64,000 nt of DNA from Marinobacter azerbaijanicus (GCF_030250645.1 NZ_JASSVS010000004.1:332232-396231), one strand, 5' to 3'; positions 45,873 through 58,456 are shown, counted from the stretch's first letter. Program-made: numbers and translations. The notes: generated from the letters alone by a model not told the origin.

Positions 45873-48800
45873 TTACTTTCCTGCGTGTAGATCCTGAAGA
45901 CGGCGTACAGTGCGTTCGGGGCCGAACATAATCGCCCTGCAGAACGCTTCACCACCCGCCAGGGTCGTTGTATAGGTTACCTTGGACTGCAAGGCAGACT
46001 GGCGTATCTGCGCCGAGTCGGAAATGGCCTTGCGCCCTTCGGTGGTATTGATAATCAGCTGCACCTGGCCATTCTTGATGGCATCCACAATGTGCGGGCG
46101 TCCTTCCCGAACCTTGTTGACCCGGTCAACAGTGATGCCTGCATCTTTCAGTGCCTTGGCAGTCCCCGTGGTGGCAATAACCTTGAAACCGGCATCCACA
46201 AGATCCTGAGCCACCTTGGCCGCACCAGGCTTGTCAACGTCACGGACCGACATGAATGCTGTTCCCTTCACCGGCAAACGCTCACCAGAGGCCAGAGCAG
46301 CCTTGGCAAATGCCTCATCGAAGCTGTCGCCAATGCCCATCACCTCACCGGTGGATTTCATCTCCGGCCCCAGGATGGGATCCACCGCCGGGAACTTGTT
46401 GAACGGGAACACCGACTCCTTGACAGAATAATACGTCGGCACAATTTCCTGGGTAAAACCCTGTTCTGCCAGAGTTTTTCCGGCCATTACCCGTGCCGCA
46501 ACCTTGGCCAGGGAAACCCCGATAGCCTTGGAAACGAATGGCACCGTCCGGGAAGCCCGGGGATTCACCTCGATAACGTAAATCCGACCATCCTGCCATG
46601 CCAGCTGAACATTCATCAGCCCGATCACGTCCAGTTCGATCGCCATCTTGCGCACAGCTTCGCGCATTTCGTCCTGCACGTCTTTCGGCAACGTGTACGG
46701 CGGCAGCGAGCACGCGGAGTCACCGGAGTGCACGCCGGCCTGCTCAATGTGCTGCATGATACCACCAATCACCACATCCTTGCCGTCACAGATGGCATCG
46801 ATATCCACCTCAATGGCAGCATTCAGGAAGTGGTCCAGCAATACCGGGCTGTCGTTGGAGACGAGCACCGCATTGCGCATGTAACGAACCAGCTCTTCTT
46901 CGTCGTAGACAATCTCCATGGCCCGACCACCCAGTACGTAGGAAGGCCGAACCACCAGCGGATAGCCAATCTCCCGCGCCGCCAGGATACCTTCCTCGTG
47001 ACTGCGGACAGTGGCGTTCTCTGGCTGGATCAGTCCCAGGCGGCCGATCATCTGCTGGAAGCGCTCCCGGTCTTCGGCGCGGTCGATGGCATCCGGGCTG
47101 GTACCAATGATGGGCACACCGGCCGCCTCCAGGCCCCGGGCCAGTTTCAGCGGAGTCTGGCCGCCATACTGGACAATCACGCCCCTGGGCTTCTCGACGT
47201 TAATGATCTCCAGCACGTCTTCCAGAGTAATCGGCTCGAAGTAGAGACGATCCGAGGTGTCGTAATCAGTCGACACGGTTTCCGGGTTACAGTTGATCAT
47301 GATGGTTTCATAGCCGTCATCGCGCATCGCAAGGGCGGCATGAACGCAGCAGTAATCGAACTCGATACCCTGGCCAATGCGGTTGGGGCCACCGCCGATG
47401 ACCACAATCTTCTCGCGGTCAGAGGCATCCGCCTCGCACTCTTCCTCATAGGACGAGTACATGTACGCGGTAGAGGAGGCAAACTCCGCCGCACAGGTAT
47501 CCACCCGCTTGTAAACCGGACGGATATTCATATCGTGGCGCAGCTTGCGCATACTGACTTCGGAGATGCCCAGCAGCTTCGCCAGACGTGCATCGGAGAA
47601 GCCTTTCCGCTTGAGACGGAACAGGGTATCGCGGTCGATATCCGCCTTGCCGGTAGATTTGAGTGCATTCTCTTCGCGGATCAGGTCCTCGATCTGCACC
47701 AGGTACCAGGGGTCCACGTGGGTATTACGGAATACGTCGTCGACCGTCATACCGGCACGGAAGGCGTCACCGATATACCACAGGCGCTCAGCGCCAGGCA
47801 CGTTCAGCTCCTGGGTCAGGGTTTCCTGGCCATCAGTGGTGCTCAGGTCCACCTTTTCTTCAAAGCCGTCTGAACCCACTTCCAGGCCGCGCATGGCTTT
47901 CTGCAGGGATTCCTGGAAGGTACGGCCGATGGCCATTACCTCACCCACGGATTTCATCTGGGTGGTCAGCCGGGCATCCGCCTGGGGGAACTTCTCGAAG
48001 GTAAAACGCGGGATCTTGGTGACGACGTAATCGATACTGGGCTCGAACGAGGCCGGGGTTACACCACCGGTAATTTCGTTGCGCAGCTCATCGAGGGTAT
48101 AGCCCACTGCCAGCTTGGCCGCGACCTTGGCGATGGGGAAGCCGGTAGCCTTGGAGGCCAGGGCCGAGGAACGGGATACCCGGGGATTCATTTCGATAAC
48201 CACCACACGGCCGGTATCCGGATTGACACCAAACTGTACGTTGGAGCCGCCGGTTTCCACACCGATTTCACGCAGCACCGCCAGGGAGGCGTTGCGCATG
48301 ATCTGGTATTCCTTGTCCGTCAGGGTCTGGGCCGGCGCGACAGTGATGGAGTCACCGGTGTGCACGCCCATGGCGTCGAAGTTCTCGATGGCACAGACGA
48401 TGATGCAGTTGTCGTTCTTGTCGCGGACAACTTCCATCTCGTACTCTTTCCAGCCGATCAGGGACTCGTCGATCAGCAGCTCGTTGGTCGGCGACAGGTC
48501 CAGACCACGGGTGCAGATTTCCTCGAATTCGTCGCGGTTGTAGGCAATGCCCCCACCGGAGCCGCCCATGGTAAACGAAGGACGGATAATACAGGGGAAG
48601 CCAATGTCATCGGCAACTTCCCAGGCCTCAGCCATGGAATGGGCAATGGTGGCACGCGGACACTCAAGACCGATCGATTTCATGGCCTTGTCAAAACGGT
48701 CACGGTCCTCAGCCTTGTCGATGGTATCGGCATTGGCGCCGATCATTTCCACGCCGTGCTTTTCCAGGATACCGTGCTTTTCCAGATCCAGGGCACAGTT

Positions 48801-49088
48801 CAGCGCGGTCTGGCCACCCATGGTTGGCAGCAGCGCATCCGGCTTCTCTTTCTCGATGATCTTTTCAACGGTCTTCCAGGTAATGGGCTCGATGTAGGTG
48901 GCATCGGCCATCACCGGATCGGTCATGATGGTTGCCGGGTTGGAGTTAACCAGGATAACCCGGTACCCCTCTTCCCGCAGGGCCTTGCAGGCCTGGGCTC
49001 CGGAATAGTCAAACTCACACGCCTGCCCGATCACGATGGGGCCAGCGCCGAGGATCAATATGCTTTTAATGTCGGTACGCTTTGGCAT
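45873..49088 (-). CDS. carB: Carbamoyl-phosphate synthase large subunit
   Basis: 1071 residues. Two ATP-grasp halves are visible: the first begins [22 protein letters not shown], the second [23 protein letters not shown] near 555. The C-terminal allosteric domain (about 935 onward) includes [24 protein letters not shown]. It makes carbamoyl phosphate for arginine and pyrimidines. The start overlaps the carA stop by one base. Confidence 0.98.
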   Translation of the reverse strand: MPKRTDIKSILILGAGPIVIGQACEFDYSGAQACKALREEGYRVILVNSNPATIMTDPVMADATYIEPITWKTVEKIIEKEKPDALLPTMGGQTALNCALDLEKHGILEKHGVEMIGANADTIDKAEDRDRFDKAMKSIGLECPRATIAHSMAEAWEVADDIGFPCIIRPSFTMGGSGGGIAYNRDEFEEICTRGLDLSPTNELLIDESLIGWKEYEMEVVRDKNDNCIIVCAIENFDAMGVHTGDSITVAPAQTLTDKEYQIMRNASLAVLREIGVETGGSNVQFGVNPDTGRVVVIEMNPRVSRSSALASKATGFPIAKVAAKLAVGYTLDELRNEITGGVTPASFEPSIDYVVTKIPRFTFEKFPQADARLTTQMKSVGEVMAIGRTFQESLQKAMRGLEVGSDGFEEKVDLSTTDGQETLTQELNVPGAERLWYIGDAFRAGMTVDDVFRNTHVDPWYLVQIEDLIREENALKSTGKADIDRDTLFRLKRKGFSDARLAKLLGISEVSMRKLRHDMNIRPVYKRVDTCAAEFASSTAYMYSSYEEECEADASDREKIVVIGGGPNRIGQGIEFDYCCVHAALAMRDDGYETIMINCNPETVSTDYDTSDRLYFEPITLEDVLEIINVEKPRGVIVQYGGQTPLKLARGLEAAGVPIIGTSPDAIDRAEDRERFQQMIGRLGLIQPENATVRSHEEGILAAREIGYPLVVRPSYVLGGRAMEIVYDEEELVRYMRNAVLVSNDSPVLLDHFLNAAIEVDIDAICDGKDVVIGGIMQHIEQAGVHSGDSACSLPPYTLPKDVQDEMREAVRKMAIELDVIGLMNVQLAWQDGRIYVIEVNPRASRTVPFVSKAIGVSLAKVAARVMAGKTLAEQGFTQEIVPTYYSVKESVFPFNKFPAVDPILGPEMKSTGEVMGIGDSFDEAFAKAALASGERLPVKGTAFMSVRDVDKPGAAKVAQDLVDAGFKVIATTGTAKALKDAGITVDRVNKVREGRPHIVDAIKNGQVQLIINTTEGRKAISDSAQIRQSALQSKVTYTTTLAGGEAFCRAIMFGPERTVRRLQDLHAGK

Positions 49089-50212
49089 CAACGTGCCTCC
49101 ATCAGGCGAATAAATTCATCAAACAGCGGCGCCACGTCATGGGGGCCCGGGCTGGCTTCCGGATGTCCCTGAAAACTGAAAGCGGGCTTGTCAGTACGGC
49201 GAATGCCCTGCAGGGAATCGTCAAACAGGGATTTATGGGTGGCCTCCAGGTTATCCGGCAGGCTGGTTTCATCCACCGCAAACCCGTGGTTCTGACTGGT
49301 GATCATCACGGTACCGTCTTTCAGGTTCTGCACCGGATGGTTGGCGCCGTGGTGACCGTGGCCCATCTTGATCGACTTTGCGCCGCTGGCCAGAGCCAGC
49401 AACTGGTGGCCGAGGCAGATGCCGAACACCGGAATTTCGGTTTCCAGCACTTCGCGGATGGCCTTGATGGCGTAGTCACAAGGCTCGGGATCACCGGGAC
49501 CATTGGACAGGAATATACCGTCCGGATTCATTGCCAGCACTTCTGAGGCGGGTGTCTGCGCGGGAACTACGGTGATATCGCAGCCGCGGCCGGCCAGCAT
49601 GCGCAGGATGTTGAGCTTTACGCCGTAGTCCCAGGCAACCACCTTGAACTTCGATTCCGTACGCTCACCATAGCCACTGTCGATGCTCCACTCGCTCTGG
49701 CTCCAGGTCCAGGTTTTTTCTGCGGTGACTTCCTTTGCCAGGTCCATACCCTTGAGGCCGGGGAAGGCGTTGGCCAGCTCCAGCGCCCGTTCTGCGGTGG
49801 CATCCGCACCAGCAACCACGGCGCCATTCTGGGAACCCTTGTCCCTCAGGATGCGGGTGAGACGGCGAGTATCGATATCGGCAATGCCGACAATGTTGTT
49901 GGTCTTCAGGTAATCCTGCAGCGAACCGGTGCTGCGCCAGTTGCTTACAAGCAGCGGCAGGTCACGGATGATCAGGCCGGCAGCCTGGACGCGATCAGAT
50001 TCGATGTCTTCTTCGTTTACACCGGTGTTGCCGATGTGCGGGTATGTAAGGGTGACAATCTGGCGGGAGTAGGACGGGTCGGTCAGGATTTCCTGGTAAC
50101 CGGTCATGGCGGTGTTGAACACCACTTCCCCACTGGTTTCCCCTTCAGCGCCAATGGCGGTGCCGTAAAACAGGCTTCCGTCTGCGAGTGCAAGGATGGC
50201 TGGTGTACTCAA
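49088..50212 (-). CDS. carA: Carbamoyl-phosphate synthase small (glutaminase) subunit
   Basis: 374 residues if the start is TTG ([16 protein letters not shown]), which has GAGG nine bases upstream and matches the family N-terminus; an ATG 15 bases earlier would put the ribosome site inside the coding region. The class I glutaminase triad is present: Cys in [11 protein letters not shown], with His and Glu in [11 protein letters not shown]. It supplies ammonia to CarB. Its leader contains a promoter and an intrinsic terminator, suggesting attenuation. Confidence 0.96.
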   Translation of the reverse strand: MSTPAILALADGSLFYGTAIGAEGETSGEVVFNTAMTGYQEILTDPSYSRQIVTLTYPHIGNTGVNEEDIESDRVQAAGLIIRDLPLLVSNWRSTGSLQDYLKTNNIVGIADIDTRRLTRILRDKGSQNGAVVAGADATAERALELANAFPGLKGMDLAKEVTAEKTWTWSQSEWSIDSGYGERTESKFKVVAWDYGVKLNILRMLAGRGCDITVVPAQTPASEVLAMNPDGIFLSNGPGDPEPCDYAIKAIREVLETEIPVFGICLGHQLLALASGAKSIKMGHGHHGANHPVQNLKDGTVMITSQNHGFAVDETSLPDNLEATHKSLFDDSLQGIRRTDKPAFSFQGHPEASPGPHDVAPLFDEFIRLMEAR

Positions 50213-50281
50213 GGCTTGTATCCTCATCGAGTGGCGTACAGGTTCGTCACGAACAGGAACGCAAGCGCAAATTCAGGTCGC

Positions 50282-50319
50282 AAAAAAGCGAGAGGGAGTT
50301 GAACTCCGTCCCGCTTTTT
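50282..50319 (-). terminator. Intrinsic terminator in the carAB leader
   Basis: Minus strand AAAAAGCGGGACGGAGT / ACTCCCTCTCGCTTTTTT, an imperfect long stem with a T run of six, ending about 70 bases before the carA start and lying downstream of a good promoter. Confidence 0.8.
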
Positions 50320-50365
50320 CTATAGAGCGTTGTCAAAGCTACGCTTGGTGCAGTTAAACCGCGTC

Positions 50366-50394
50366 ATTGTAAGAAATATGAGGCTTTGTGTCCA
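50366..50394 (-). promoter_or_regulatory. Probable sigma70 promoter of carAB
   Basis: Minus strand TGGACA, 17 bases, TACAAT: five of six matches in each box with ideal spacing. The start would lie near 50359, giving a leader of about 147 bases that includes the terminator. Confidence 0.7.
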
Positions 50395-50426
50395 TGCTCA
50401 TTTGGGTTTGACGCTACACCGGCCGA

Positions 50427-50526
50427 TGGCTGGGTGCCCCCTCCGGGAAACGCTACGAGCACATCCATGTGCGCTTGACTTCGGCCATCCGTGGCCGAAG
50501 ACATTCCCGGAGGGGGCACCCAGCCA
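50427..50526. repeat. Long hairpin element, copy 3 of the shared-core family (reversed)
   Basis: Perfect 23-base arms (TGGCTGGGTGCCCCCTCCGG...). On the minus strand the core reads GCCACGGATGGCC and CACATGGATGTGCTCGTAGCG, matching copies at 8441 and 29201. Confidence 0.82.
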
Positions 50527-50554
50527 CCAGCCTCAGAATTATCCTGAAACCCAT

Positions 50555-50591
50555 GTAGGTCGGATTAGAGGCGCCAGCCTCGTAATCCGAC
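50555..50591 (+). repeat. REP element
   Basis: GTAGGTCGGATTAGAGGCG...CGTAATCCGAC, 22 bases from the dapB stop. Confidence 0.88.
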
Positions 50592-50613
50592 AAACCAACT
50601 CAAACCAAACCCC

Positions 50614-52562
<1,949 letters not shown>

Positions 52563-52590
52563 GCTCTAAAACCCTGTTGGTAAAACGAGG

Positions 52591-52616
52591 AAAACGCGGG
52601 AGAGCTCCCGCGTTTT
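52591..52616. terminator. Hairpin between dnaK and dnaJ
   Basis: A near-perfect palindrome AAAACGCGGGAG-AG-CTCCCGCGTTTT, 24 bases after dnaK on the minus strand and 28 bases before dnaJ. With TTTT after the stem it may be a partial terminator that lowers dnaJ relative to dnaK. Confidence 0.6.
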
Positions 52617-52640
52617 CCAACTGCCTGATGATCTTAAGTT

Positions 52641-54566
52641 TTATCGCTTGTCGTCGTCTTTGACTTCTTCAAACTCGGCATCAACAGCGTCATCTCCAGA
52701 ACCGGACTGGGCACTCTCTTCACCCCCGGCCTGCTGTGCCTGTTCTGCCTGGTCCGCGTACATCTTCTGGGCCAACTCGGAAGATGCTTCGGTCAGCTTC
52801 TGTGTCTTGGCCTCGATGTCCGCCTTGTCGGAACCGGCCAGCGCTTCCTCCAGCTCCTTGATGGAAGCTTCAATAGACTCCTTCTCACTGTCCGTTACCT
52901 TGTCACCGGCATCAGCCAGAGTCTTGCGAACGGTGTGAACCATCGCGTCACCCTGGTTGCGGGCCTGGACGAGCTCTTCGAACTTGCGATCCTCGTCGGC
53001 ATTGGCCTCGGCATCACGGACCATCTTCTCGATTTCGTCCTCGTTCAGGCCGGAAGAGGCCTTGATCACAATGGACTGCTCCTTGCCGGTTGCCTTGTCT
53101 TTGGCAGACACGTTCAGGATGCCGTTGGCGTCGATGTCGAAGGTGACCTCAATCTGCGGTGTGCCACGGGGCGCCGGCGGAATATCAGCCAGGTCGAAGC
53201 GACCCAGTGACTTGTTCTGCGCCGCCTGTTTGCGCTCACCCTGGACCACGTGGATGGTCACGGCAGTCTGGTTGTCCTCCGCAGTGGAGAAGGTCTGCGA
53301 CTTCTTGGTCGGGATCGTGGTGTTCTTGTCGATCAGCGGCGTAGCCACACCACCCATGGTTTCGATACCCAGGGTCAGCGGTGTTACGTCGAGGAGCAGA
53401 ACGTCCTTCACGTCACCGGAAAGCACGGCGGCCTGGATGGCAGCACCCATGGCTACGGCTTCGTCCGGGTTCACGTCCTTGCGCGCTTCCTTACCGAAGA
53501 AGTTCTTCACCTTCTCCTGAACCAGCGGCATGCGTGTCTGACCACCAACCAGGATGACCTCGTCGATCTCACCGATCTTGGCACCGGAATCCTCCAGTGC
53601 GGTACGGCACGGTGCAAGACTGCGCTCAATCAGCTCTTCCACCAGAGACTCCAGCTTGGCGCGGGTCACTTTCACGTTCATGTGCTTGGGACCACTGGCG
53701 TCCGCCGTTACGTACGGCAGGTTGACGTCAGTCTGCTGACTGCTGGAAAGCTCGATCTTCGCTTTCTCGGCAGCTTCCTTCAGGCGCTGCATCGCCAGCG
53801 AGTCGCCACGCAGGTCTATACCGCTGTCCTTCTTGAACTGATCAGCCAGGTATTCGATCAGCTTCATGTCGAAGTCTTCACCACCGAGGAAGGTGTCGCC
53901 GTTGGTGGCCAGCACTTCAAACTGGTGCTCACCGTCCACGTCGGCAATCTCGATGATGGAGATATCGAAGGTACCACCACCCAGGTCATAAACGGCTACC
54001 GTACGGTCGCCGCTCTTTCTGTCCAGGCCATAGGCCAGGGCTGCAGCGGTCGGCTCGTTGATAATGCGCTTCACATCCAGACCGGCGATCTTACCCGCGT
54101 CTTTTGTGGCCTGACGCTGGCTGTCGTTAAAGTAGGCCGGCACGGTGATGACCGCTTCGGTTACTTTCTCGCCCAGGTAGTCTTCGGCGGTCTTCTTCAT
54201 TTTCTTGATGATTTCCGCAGACACCTGCGGAGGCGCCATCTTCTCACCCTTCACTTCTACCCACGCATCGCCGTTGTCTGCCTTGGTGATCTTGTAGGGC
54301 ACCATCTTGATGTCTTTCTGGACCACGTCATCTTCAAAACGACGGCCGATCAGACGCTTGATGGCGTACAGGGTGTTGTTCGGGTTGGTAACCGCCTGGC
54401 GCTTGGCAGACTGGCCTACCAGCGTTTCACCGTCTTCGGTGTACGCAATAATGGACGGCGTAGTGCGATCACCCTCGGCGTTCTCGATAACCTTGACCTT
54501 GTCGCCATCCATGATGGCAACACAGGAGTTTGTCGTTCCCAGGTCGATACCAATGATCTTGCTCAT
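52641..54566 (-). CDS. dnaK: Chaperone DnaK (Hsp70)
   Basis: 641 residues from the ATG at [17 protein letters not shown]; six extra codons are open upstream. Actin-like ATPase features are [42 protein letters not shown] and the phosphate loops. The substrate-binding domain starts near 390 ([14 protein letters not shown]), and the C-terminus ends [11 protein letters not shown], matching the EEVKD tail. A sigma32-type promoter lies just upstream, overlapping the grpE end. Confidence 0.98.
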   Translation of the reverse strand: MSKIIGIDLGTTNSCVAIMDGDKVKVIENAEGDRTTPSIIAYTEDGETLVGQSAKRQAVTNPNNTLYAIKRLIGRRFEDDVVQKDIKMVPYKITKADNGDAWVEVKGEKMAPPQVSAEIIKKMKKTAEDYLGEKVTEAVITVPAYFNDSQRQATKDAGKIAGLDVKRIINEPTAAALAYGLDRKSGDRTVAVYDLGGGTFDISIIEIADVDGEHQFEVLATNGDTFLGGEDFDMKLIEYLADQFKKDSGIDLRGDSLAMQRLKEAAEKAKIELSSSQQTDVNLPYVTADASGPKHMNVKVTRAKLESLVEELIERSLAPCRTALEDSGAKIGEIDEVILVGGQTRMPLVQEKVKNFFGKEARKDVNPDEAVAMGAAIQAAVLSGDVKDVLLLDVTPLTLGIETMGGVATPLIDKNTTIPTKKSQTFSTAEDNQTAVTIHVVQGERKQAAQNKSLGRFDLADIPPAPRGTPQIEVTFDIDANGILNVSAKDKATGKEQSIVIKASSGLNEDEIEKMVRDAEANADEDRKFEELVQARNQGDAMVHTVRKTLADAGDKVTDSEKESIEASIKELEEALAGSDKADIEAKTQKLTEASSELAQKMYADQAEQAQQAGGEESAQSGSGDDAVDAEFEEVKDDDKR

Positions 54567-54653
54567 GTAAACACTCCAATTCAATTGTTCAATTCAGTTC
54601 CGGCTACTTAAAAGCTGTTCCGGGAGCCCCGGTGCGCTGCCTGTTTACTGGCT

Positions 54654-54681
54654 ATATTGGCGCGTTAATCTGCTTTTCAAG
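54654..54681 (-). promoter_or_regulatory. Sigma32 promoter of dnaK
   Basis: Minus strand CTTGAAA, 13 bases, GCCAATAT: -35 perfect and -10 matching five of seven defined positions of CCCCATNT. It overlaps the last codon and stop of grpE. Confidence 0.75.
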
Positions 54682-55282
54682 CCTGTTCGTCGATTTTTGG
54701 TGCATCCTCGGCCTTGGCCACCACTACCATCGCGGGGCGGACCAGCCGATCATTCAGCTTGTAGCCTTTCTGGACCACGGCCACCACGCTGTTTGGCTCG
54801 GCGTCAGGCGCCGGAACCATGGACATTGCCTCATGCTGCTGGGGGTCGAATGGCTCACCAACAGGGTTAAGTTGCTCGACATTGAACTTCCTGAGGCTGT
54901 TCATGAACAGATTCAGGGTCATTTCAACCCCTTCACGAATAGAGGTCACCAGATCGCCGGCTTCCTCATGCCCTTCGGTGCTTTCAACCGCCTTTTCAAG
55001 GCTGTCCGCCACGGGCAGGAGTTCCTTCACAAACTTCTCCAGCGCGAACTTGTGGGCCTTCTCAACGTCAATCTCGGCCCGCCGGCGAACATTCTGCATC
55101 TCCGCCTGGGAACGCAGCATCTGCTCCTGGAACTCCTGCGCCTGCAACTTCAGCGCCTCAATCTCACTCTCGGGAGAGTTTTCTGAGGCATCCTCGGCGC
55201 CACCCTGTTCCCGGGAAGCCGCCTCAGCAGACTCTTTCAGTTCTTCCTCAACCTGTTCGTTACGCTTCTCGTCAGCGCTCAT
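54677..55282 (-). CDS. grpE: Nucleotide exchange factor GrpE
   Basis: 201 residues from the ATG at [15 protein letters not shown] with CAGGAG upstream. A long acidic N-terminal helix and coiled coil (to about 90) lead to the head domain with [33 protein letters not shown] and the C-terminal beta segment ([18 protein letters not shown]). It releases ADP from DnaK. Its promoter is the sigma32 site at 55377. Confidence 0.97.
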   Translation of the reverse strand: MSADEKRNEQVEEELKESAEAASREQGGAEDASENSPESEIEALKLQAQEFQEQMLRSQAEMQNVRRRAEIDVEKAHKFALEKFVKELLPVADSLEKAVESTEGHEEAGDLVTSIREGVEMTLNLFMNSLRKFNVEQLNPVGEPFDPQQHEAMSMVPAPDAEPNSVVAVVQKGYKLNDRLVRPAMVVVAKAEDAPKIDEQA

Positions 55283-55376
55283 GGCAACTCCTGCTTGGTC
55301 GTCGACGGCCACAACAACGGCCGGTTAACTATGGCTCCCGGCCATACAGAGCCGGGAAAAACGTGTTTGCGAACGG

Positions 55377-55404
55377 ATATGGGGCCCGCAACGAATGTTT
55401 CAAC
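55377..55404 (-). promoter_or_regulatory. Sigma32 promoter of grpE
   Basis: Minus strand GTTGAAA, 13 bases, CCCCATAT: the -10 is a full consensus match and only one base differs in the -35. It is about 95 bases upstream of the grpE start. Confidence 0.88.
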
Positions 55405-55463
55405 CGTTGAGGCCATCATTCATTCACAAATTCTTGTGGGGATGTTTGCAAACCGGCAAATCC

Positions 55464-55498
55464 CTGTATATATTCACAGTCACTGTATGCATCCACAG
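55464..55498 (+). promoter_or_regulatory. Two tandem LexA (SOS) boxes before recN
   Basis: CTGTATATATTCACAG (55464-55479) and CTGTATGCATCCACAG (55483-55498) both fit CTGT-N8-ACAG, separated by three bases and lying 30-64 bases before the recN start. In E. coli recN is likewise under multiple LexA sites. Confidence 0.92.
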
Positions 55499-55527
55499 TA
55501 TTCAGGAAACGAGCGGAGGATATCTGC

Positions 55528-57207
55528 ATGCTCACACAGCTCACCGTCTCCAATTACGCCATCGCCGAGCGGGTTGAACTTCAGTTTGGAAAGGGCATGA
55601 CAGCTCTTACCGGGGAAACCGGCGCCGGCAAATCTATCGTACTGGACGCTCTCGGGCTCGCCATGGGCGGTCGCGCTGACGCCGGTGCCGTACGACACGG
55701 CGCCAAGCGGGCAGATATCACAGCCACATTCGATGTATCCGCTATTCCGGAAGCCAGGCAGTGGCTCGAAGAGCACGAGCTGGATGACGACAACGAGTGC
55801 ATCCTGCGGCGGGTTATCAGCAAGGATGGCCGCTCCCGCGCCTTCATCAACGGCCAGCCCTCCCCGCTTGTGCACCTGAAGGATCTGGGCAGCATGCTGA
55901 TGGATATCCACAGCCAGCACCAGCACCAGTCCCTGCTCCGCAAGGAGACCCACCGCAAACTGCTGGATGAATTCGCTGGCGTGGAGAACCTGGCAGACCA
56001 GACCAGGGAGGCATGGAAAACCTGGCATAGAACTCATCAACGGCTGACCGAGCGCCGGCAGAATGCCGATGAAGCCGAAGCGCGCCTGCAACTGCTCAGG
56101 TACCAGGTTGAAGAGCTGGACCGGCTGGCCCTGGAGGAAGGGGAGCAGGAGCAACTGGAGAAAGAACAGGAACAGCTCAGCCACGCAGATGCCGTTCTGC
56201 ACAGCAGTCACCAGGCCACCCTGCTATGCACGGAAGATGACAACAGCGCGGCGGACCTTGTACGGCAGGCGCTGCAGCAACTGGAACAGCTTCCGGTAGA
56301 AGTGCCAGCGCTGGCAGAAACCATCCAGATGCTGAACGAGGCCCAGATCCAGATTACCGAGGCAGGTGATAATCTGCGCCACTTCGTGGAAGATTATGAC
56401 GCAGATCCAGCCAGACTGGCCGAGGTGGAAGAGCGCCTGAGTTCCATTTATCAGATGGCTCGCAAGCATCGCATCGCACCGGAAACCCTGCCTGAATTCC
56501 ACCGTGAGCTTAGCGCCGAACTTGCCTCGCTGGACGATGGCGAAGGCAGCATTGAAAAACTGGAAACAGAACTGGAAGAGCAGCACGCCAGGTTCAGCAC
56601 CCTGGCCACACAATTGTCAGAGTTACGACAACAGGCCGCAGCCAACCTGGACCAGCGGATAGCGGAAGAGCTGGCTCAACTGAGCATGCCGGCAGTTCAG
56701 TTTGTCACCCACCTGAACCGCAACAAAGGTGATGAACCCGCCCCTCACGGACTGGAAGATATTGAATTCCTGGTCAGCGCCAATCCGGGGCAGCCGGCGC
56801 GACCGCTGGCCAAGGTCGCGTCCGGTGGCGAGTTGTCACGTATCAGCCTGGCTATCCAGGTGGTGGTTGCCCAGACCTCCACCACACCAACACTGGTGTT
56901 TGACGAGGTAGACGTAGGCATTGGTGGTGGAACCGCTGAAGTGGTTGGTCGCCTGCTGCGGAGTCTGGGCGATAACGGACAGGTTCTTTGCGTAACGCAT
57001 CTGGCGCAGGTAGCCGCCCAATGCCACCAGCACCTGTTCGTCAGCAAGTTCACGGAAGCGGACGCCACTTACTCAAGAATCGAATCACTGGACGACGATG
57101 GCCGGATAACCGAAGTGGCCAGGATGCTTGGCGGCGTGGATATGACGGAACACACCATTGCCCACGCCCACGAAATGTTCACCAAAGGCCAGGCAACACA
57201 TCACTGA
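55528..57207 (+). CDS. recN: DNA repair ATPase RecN
   Basis: 559 residues, SMC-like. Walker A GETGAGKS at residues 29-36 of LTQLTVSNYAIAERVELQFG; long coiled coils (about 160-220 and 320-380, rich in Glu and Gln); the ABC signature SGGELSRISLA near 430 and Walker B LVFDEVDVGIGGGTAE. It helps recombination repair of double-strand breaks. The start has GGAGG upstream. Strong SOS control is seen in the promoter region. Confidence 0.97.
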   Translation: MLTQLTVSNYAIAERVELQFGKGMTALTGETGAGKSIVLDALGLAMGGRADAGAVRHGAKRADITATFDVSAIPEARQWLEEHELDDDNECILRRVISKDGRSRAFINGQPSPLVHLKDLGSMLMDIHSQHQHQSLLRKETHRKLLDEFAGVENLADQTREAWKTWHRTHQRLTERRQNADEAEARLQLLRYQVEELDRLALEEGEQEQLEKEQEQLSHADAVLHSSHQATLLCTEDDNSAADLVRQALQQLEQLPVEVPALAETIQMLNEAQIQITEAGDNLRHFVEDYDADPARLAEVEERLSSIYQMARKHRIAPETLPEFHRELSAELASLDDGEGSIEKLETELEEQHARFSTLATQLSELRQQAAANLDQRIAEELAQLSMPAVQFVTHLNRNKGDEPAPHGLEDIEFLVSANPGQPARPLAKVASGGELSRISLAIQVVVAQTSTTPTLVFDEVDVGIGGGTAEVVGRLLRSLGDNGQVLCVTHLAQVAAQCHQHLFVSKFTEADATYSRIESLDDDGRITEVARMLGGVDMTEHTIAHAHEMFTKGQATHH

Positions 57208-57253
57208 CCGTTTGAGAACCAAGAGAATTCCCCTCTCGATCCTGAGAGTTGTT

Positions 57254-57287
57254 GGGGCGGGCTGAACACCCGCCCCTTTTTTCTTTT
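57254..57287 (+). terminator. Terminator of recN
   Basis: GGGGCGGG / CCCGCCCC stem with a seven-base loop and TTTTTTCTTTT, 46 bases after the recN stop. Confidence 0.92.
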
Positions 57288-57307
57288 ATGGATTCCGGCC
57301 CAAACAA

Positions 57308-57718
57308 TCAGGACTTGATGGGTTTGACGTAGAGAATCAGGCTGTGGTCAACAATCTCATAGCCCCGCTCTGCCGCGATCTTCTTCTGCCGCTCCTCGAT
57401 GATTTCGTCAACGAACTCGATGACCTCCCCGGTCTGCGTACAGACCATATGGTCATGATGGTCGTCGCCGGCCATCTCGAAAACCGCATGTCCACCTTCG
57501 AAATTATGGCGCAGAACCAGGCCTGCCGCCTCAAACTGGGTCAGCACCCGGTATACAGTCGCCAGGCCCACGTCATCACCCTGCTCCAGAAGCTTTTTGT
57601 AGACATCCTCGGCACTGAGATGATGCTCCTCGGAGTTTTCCAGGATATTGAAGATTTTCACTCTCGGCAGAGTTACTTTGAGACCGACTTTTCGCAATTC
57701 GGTGTTTTCAGATGACAT
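57308..57718 (-). CDS. fur: Ferric uptake regulator Fur
   Basis: 136 residues from the ATG at MSSENTELRKVGLKVTLPRVKI, the common Fur start; 18 more codons are open upstream. The winged helix (LATVYRVLTQFEAAGLVLRHNF) and metal ligands in HHLSAEDVYK, GDDHHDHMVC and the C-terminal His are present; a CxxC pair typical of some Fur proteins is absent, as in Pseudomonas. It represses iron uptake genes with Fe2+. Divergent from bamE, the usual order. Confidence 0.96.
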   Translation of the reverse strand: MSSENTELRKVGLKVTLPRVKIFNILENSEEHHLSAEDVYKKLLEQGDDVGLATVYRVLTQFEAAGLVLRHNFEGGHAVFEMAGDDHHDHMVCTQTGEVIEFVDEIIEERQKKIAAERGYEIVDHSLILYVKPIKS

Positions 57719-57840
57719 GTTACGATTCACTCTTTGGTGTGCCTCACGGCTTCCGGTATGATGAAGCCGCATGTTAACGGTCAGACCGTGTCACACCTGC
57801 CCCTGGCAGGCGATTTCAAGATAGAGGATTTCCCCCGGCG

Positions 57841-58167
57841 ATGCAAAAGATCACAGCTCTGATTCTCACTCTCATCCTGACTGGCTGTGCTTTCCCAGGT
57901 GTGTACAAAATCAACGTGCAGCAGGGAAACATACTCACCGACGAAGAGCTGACTTCGCTGGCCAAGGGCATGTCCCGCAGCCAGGTTCACTCCCTGTTGG
58001 GAACGCCCCTGATGACCAATCCGGCTGACCCTTCCCGGGAATACTACGTGTACACATTCCAGCGCAGCGGCGGTGACATCAAGGAACAAAGGGTCATTGT
58101 CTACTACGACAACGATCAGTATTCCTACTACGAAGCACAACTGCTTGAGGAAACACCGGCTTACTGA
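57841..58167 (+). CDS. bamE: Outer-membrane assembly lipoprotein BamE
   Basis: 108 residues. Lipobox LTGC (Cys16) gives a lipoprotein; the SmpA/OmlA fold shows in YKINVQQGNILT, LAKGMSRSQVHSLLGTPLM and DPSREYYVYTF. It is part of the BAM complex that inserts beta-barrels, including the porin of this window. Divergent from fur. Confidence 0.95.
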   Translation: MQKITALILTLILTGCAFPGVYKINVQQGNILTDEELTSLAKGMSRSQVHSLLGTPLMTNPADPSREYYVYTFQRSGGDIKEQRVIVYYDNDQYSYYEAQLLEETPAY

Positions 58168-58174
58168 GCCGGTA

Positions 58175-58456
58175 TCAGGCTTTCTTCTTTGCCCGGTTCA
58201 GCCGGGCCTGCTTGGGATCGATTTTCAGGGGCCGATAGATTTCAACCCGGTCACCGTCCCGCAGTTCATGGGCAGACGGGTTTTTTATCACCTTGCCAAA
58301 GATCCCCATATCGTCTTTTTCCGGATCGATCTCCGGAAAAACAGCGGTAATACCGGAACGCTTCACCGCTTCCACGGCGGTGGTACCCTCCTCCACCTGC
58401 AAGCTGATTATCTCCTGCCTGTCCGGTCGAGCGAATGCTACCTCCACATCGATCAC
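58175..58456 (-). CDS. rnfH: RnfH-family ubiquitin-like protein
   Basis: 93 residues, beta-grasp fold with MIDVEVAFARPDRQEIISLQVEEGTTAVEAVKRSGI and RDGDRVEIYRPLKIDPKQARLNRA at the end, both family marks. Function is not settled. It overlaps ratA by four bases, the conserved ratA-rnfH pair. Confidence 0.94.
   Translation of the reverse strand: MIDVEVAFARPDRQEIISLQVEEGTTAVEAVKRSGITAVFPEIDPEKDDMGIFGKVIKNPSAHELRDGDRVEIYRPLKIDPKQARLNRAKKKA

Larger units (their letters stand above)
50213..50613. other. 401-base carAB leader and dapB-carA spacer
   Basis: From carA outward: ribosome site, intrinsic terminator (50282-50319), sigma70-like promoter (50366-50394), hairpin element (50427-50526), REP (50555-50591) and the dapB stop. 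No gene. Confidence 0.8.

Noticed and set aside
46092..47873. 593-codon open frame opposite carB
   Set aside because: Antisense shadow of carB.
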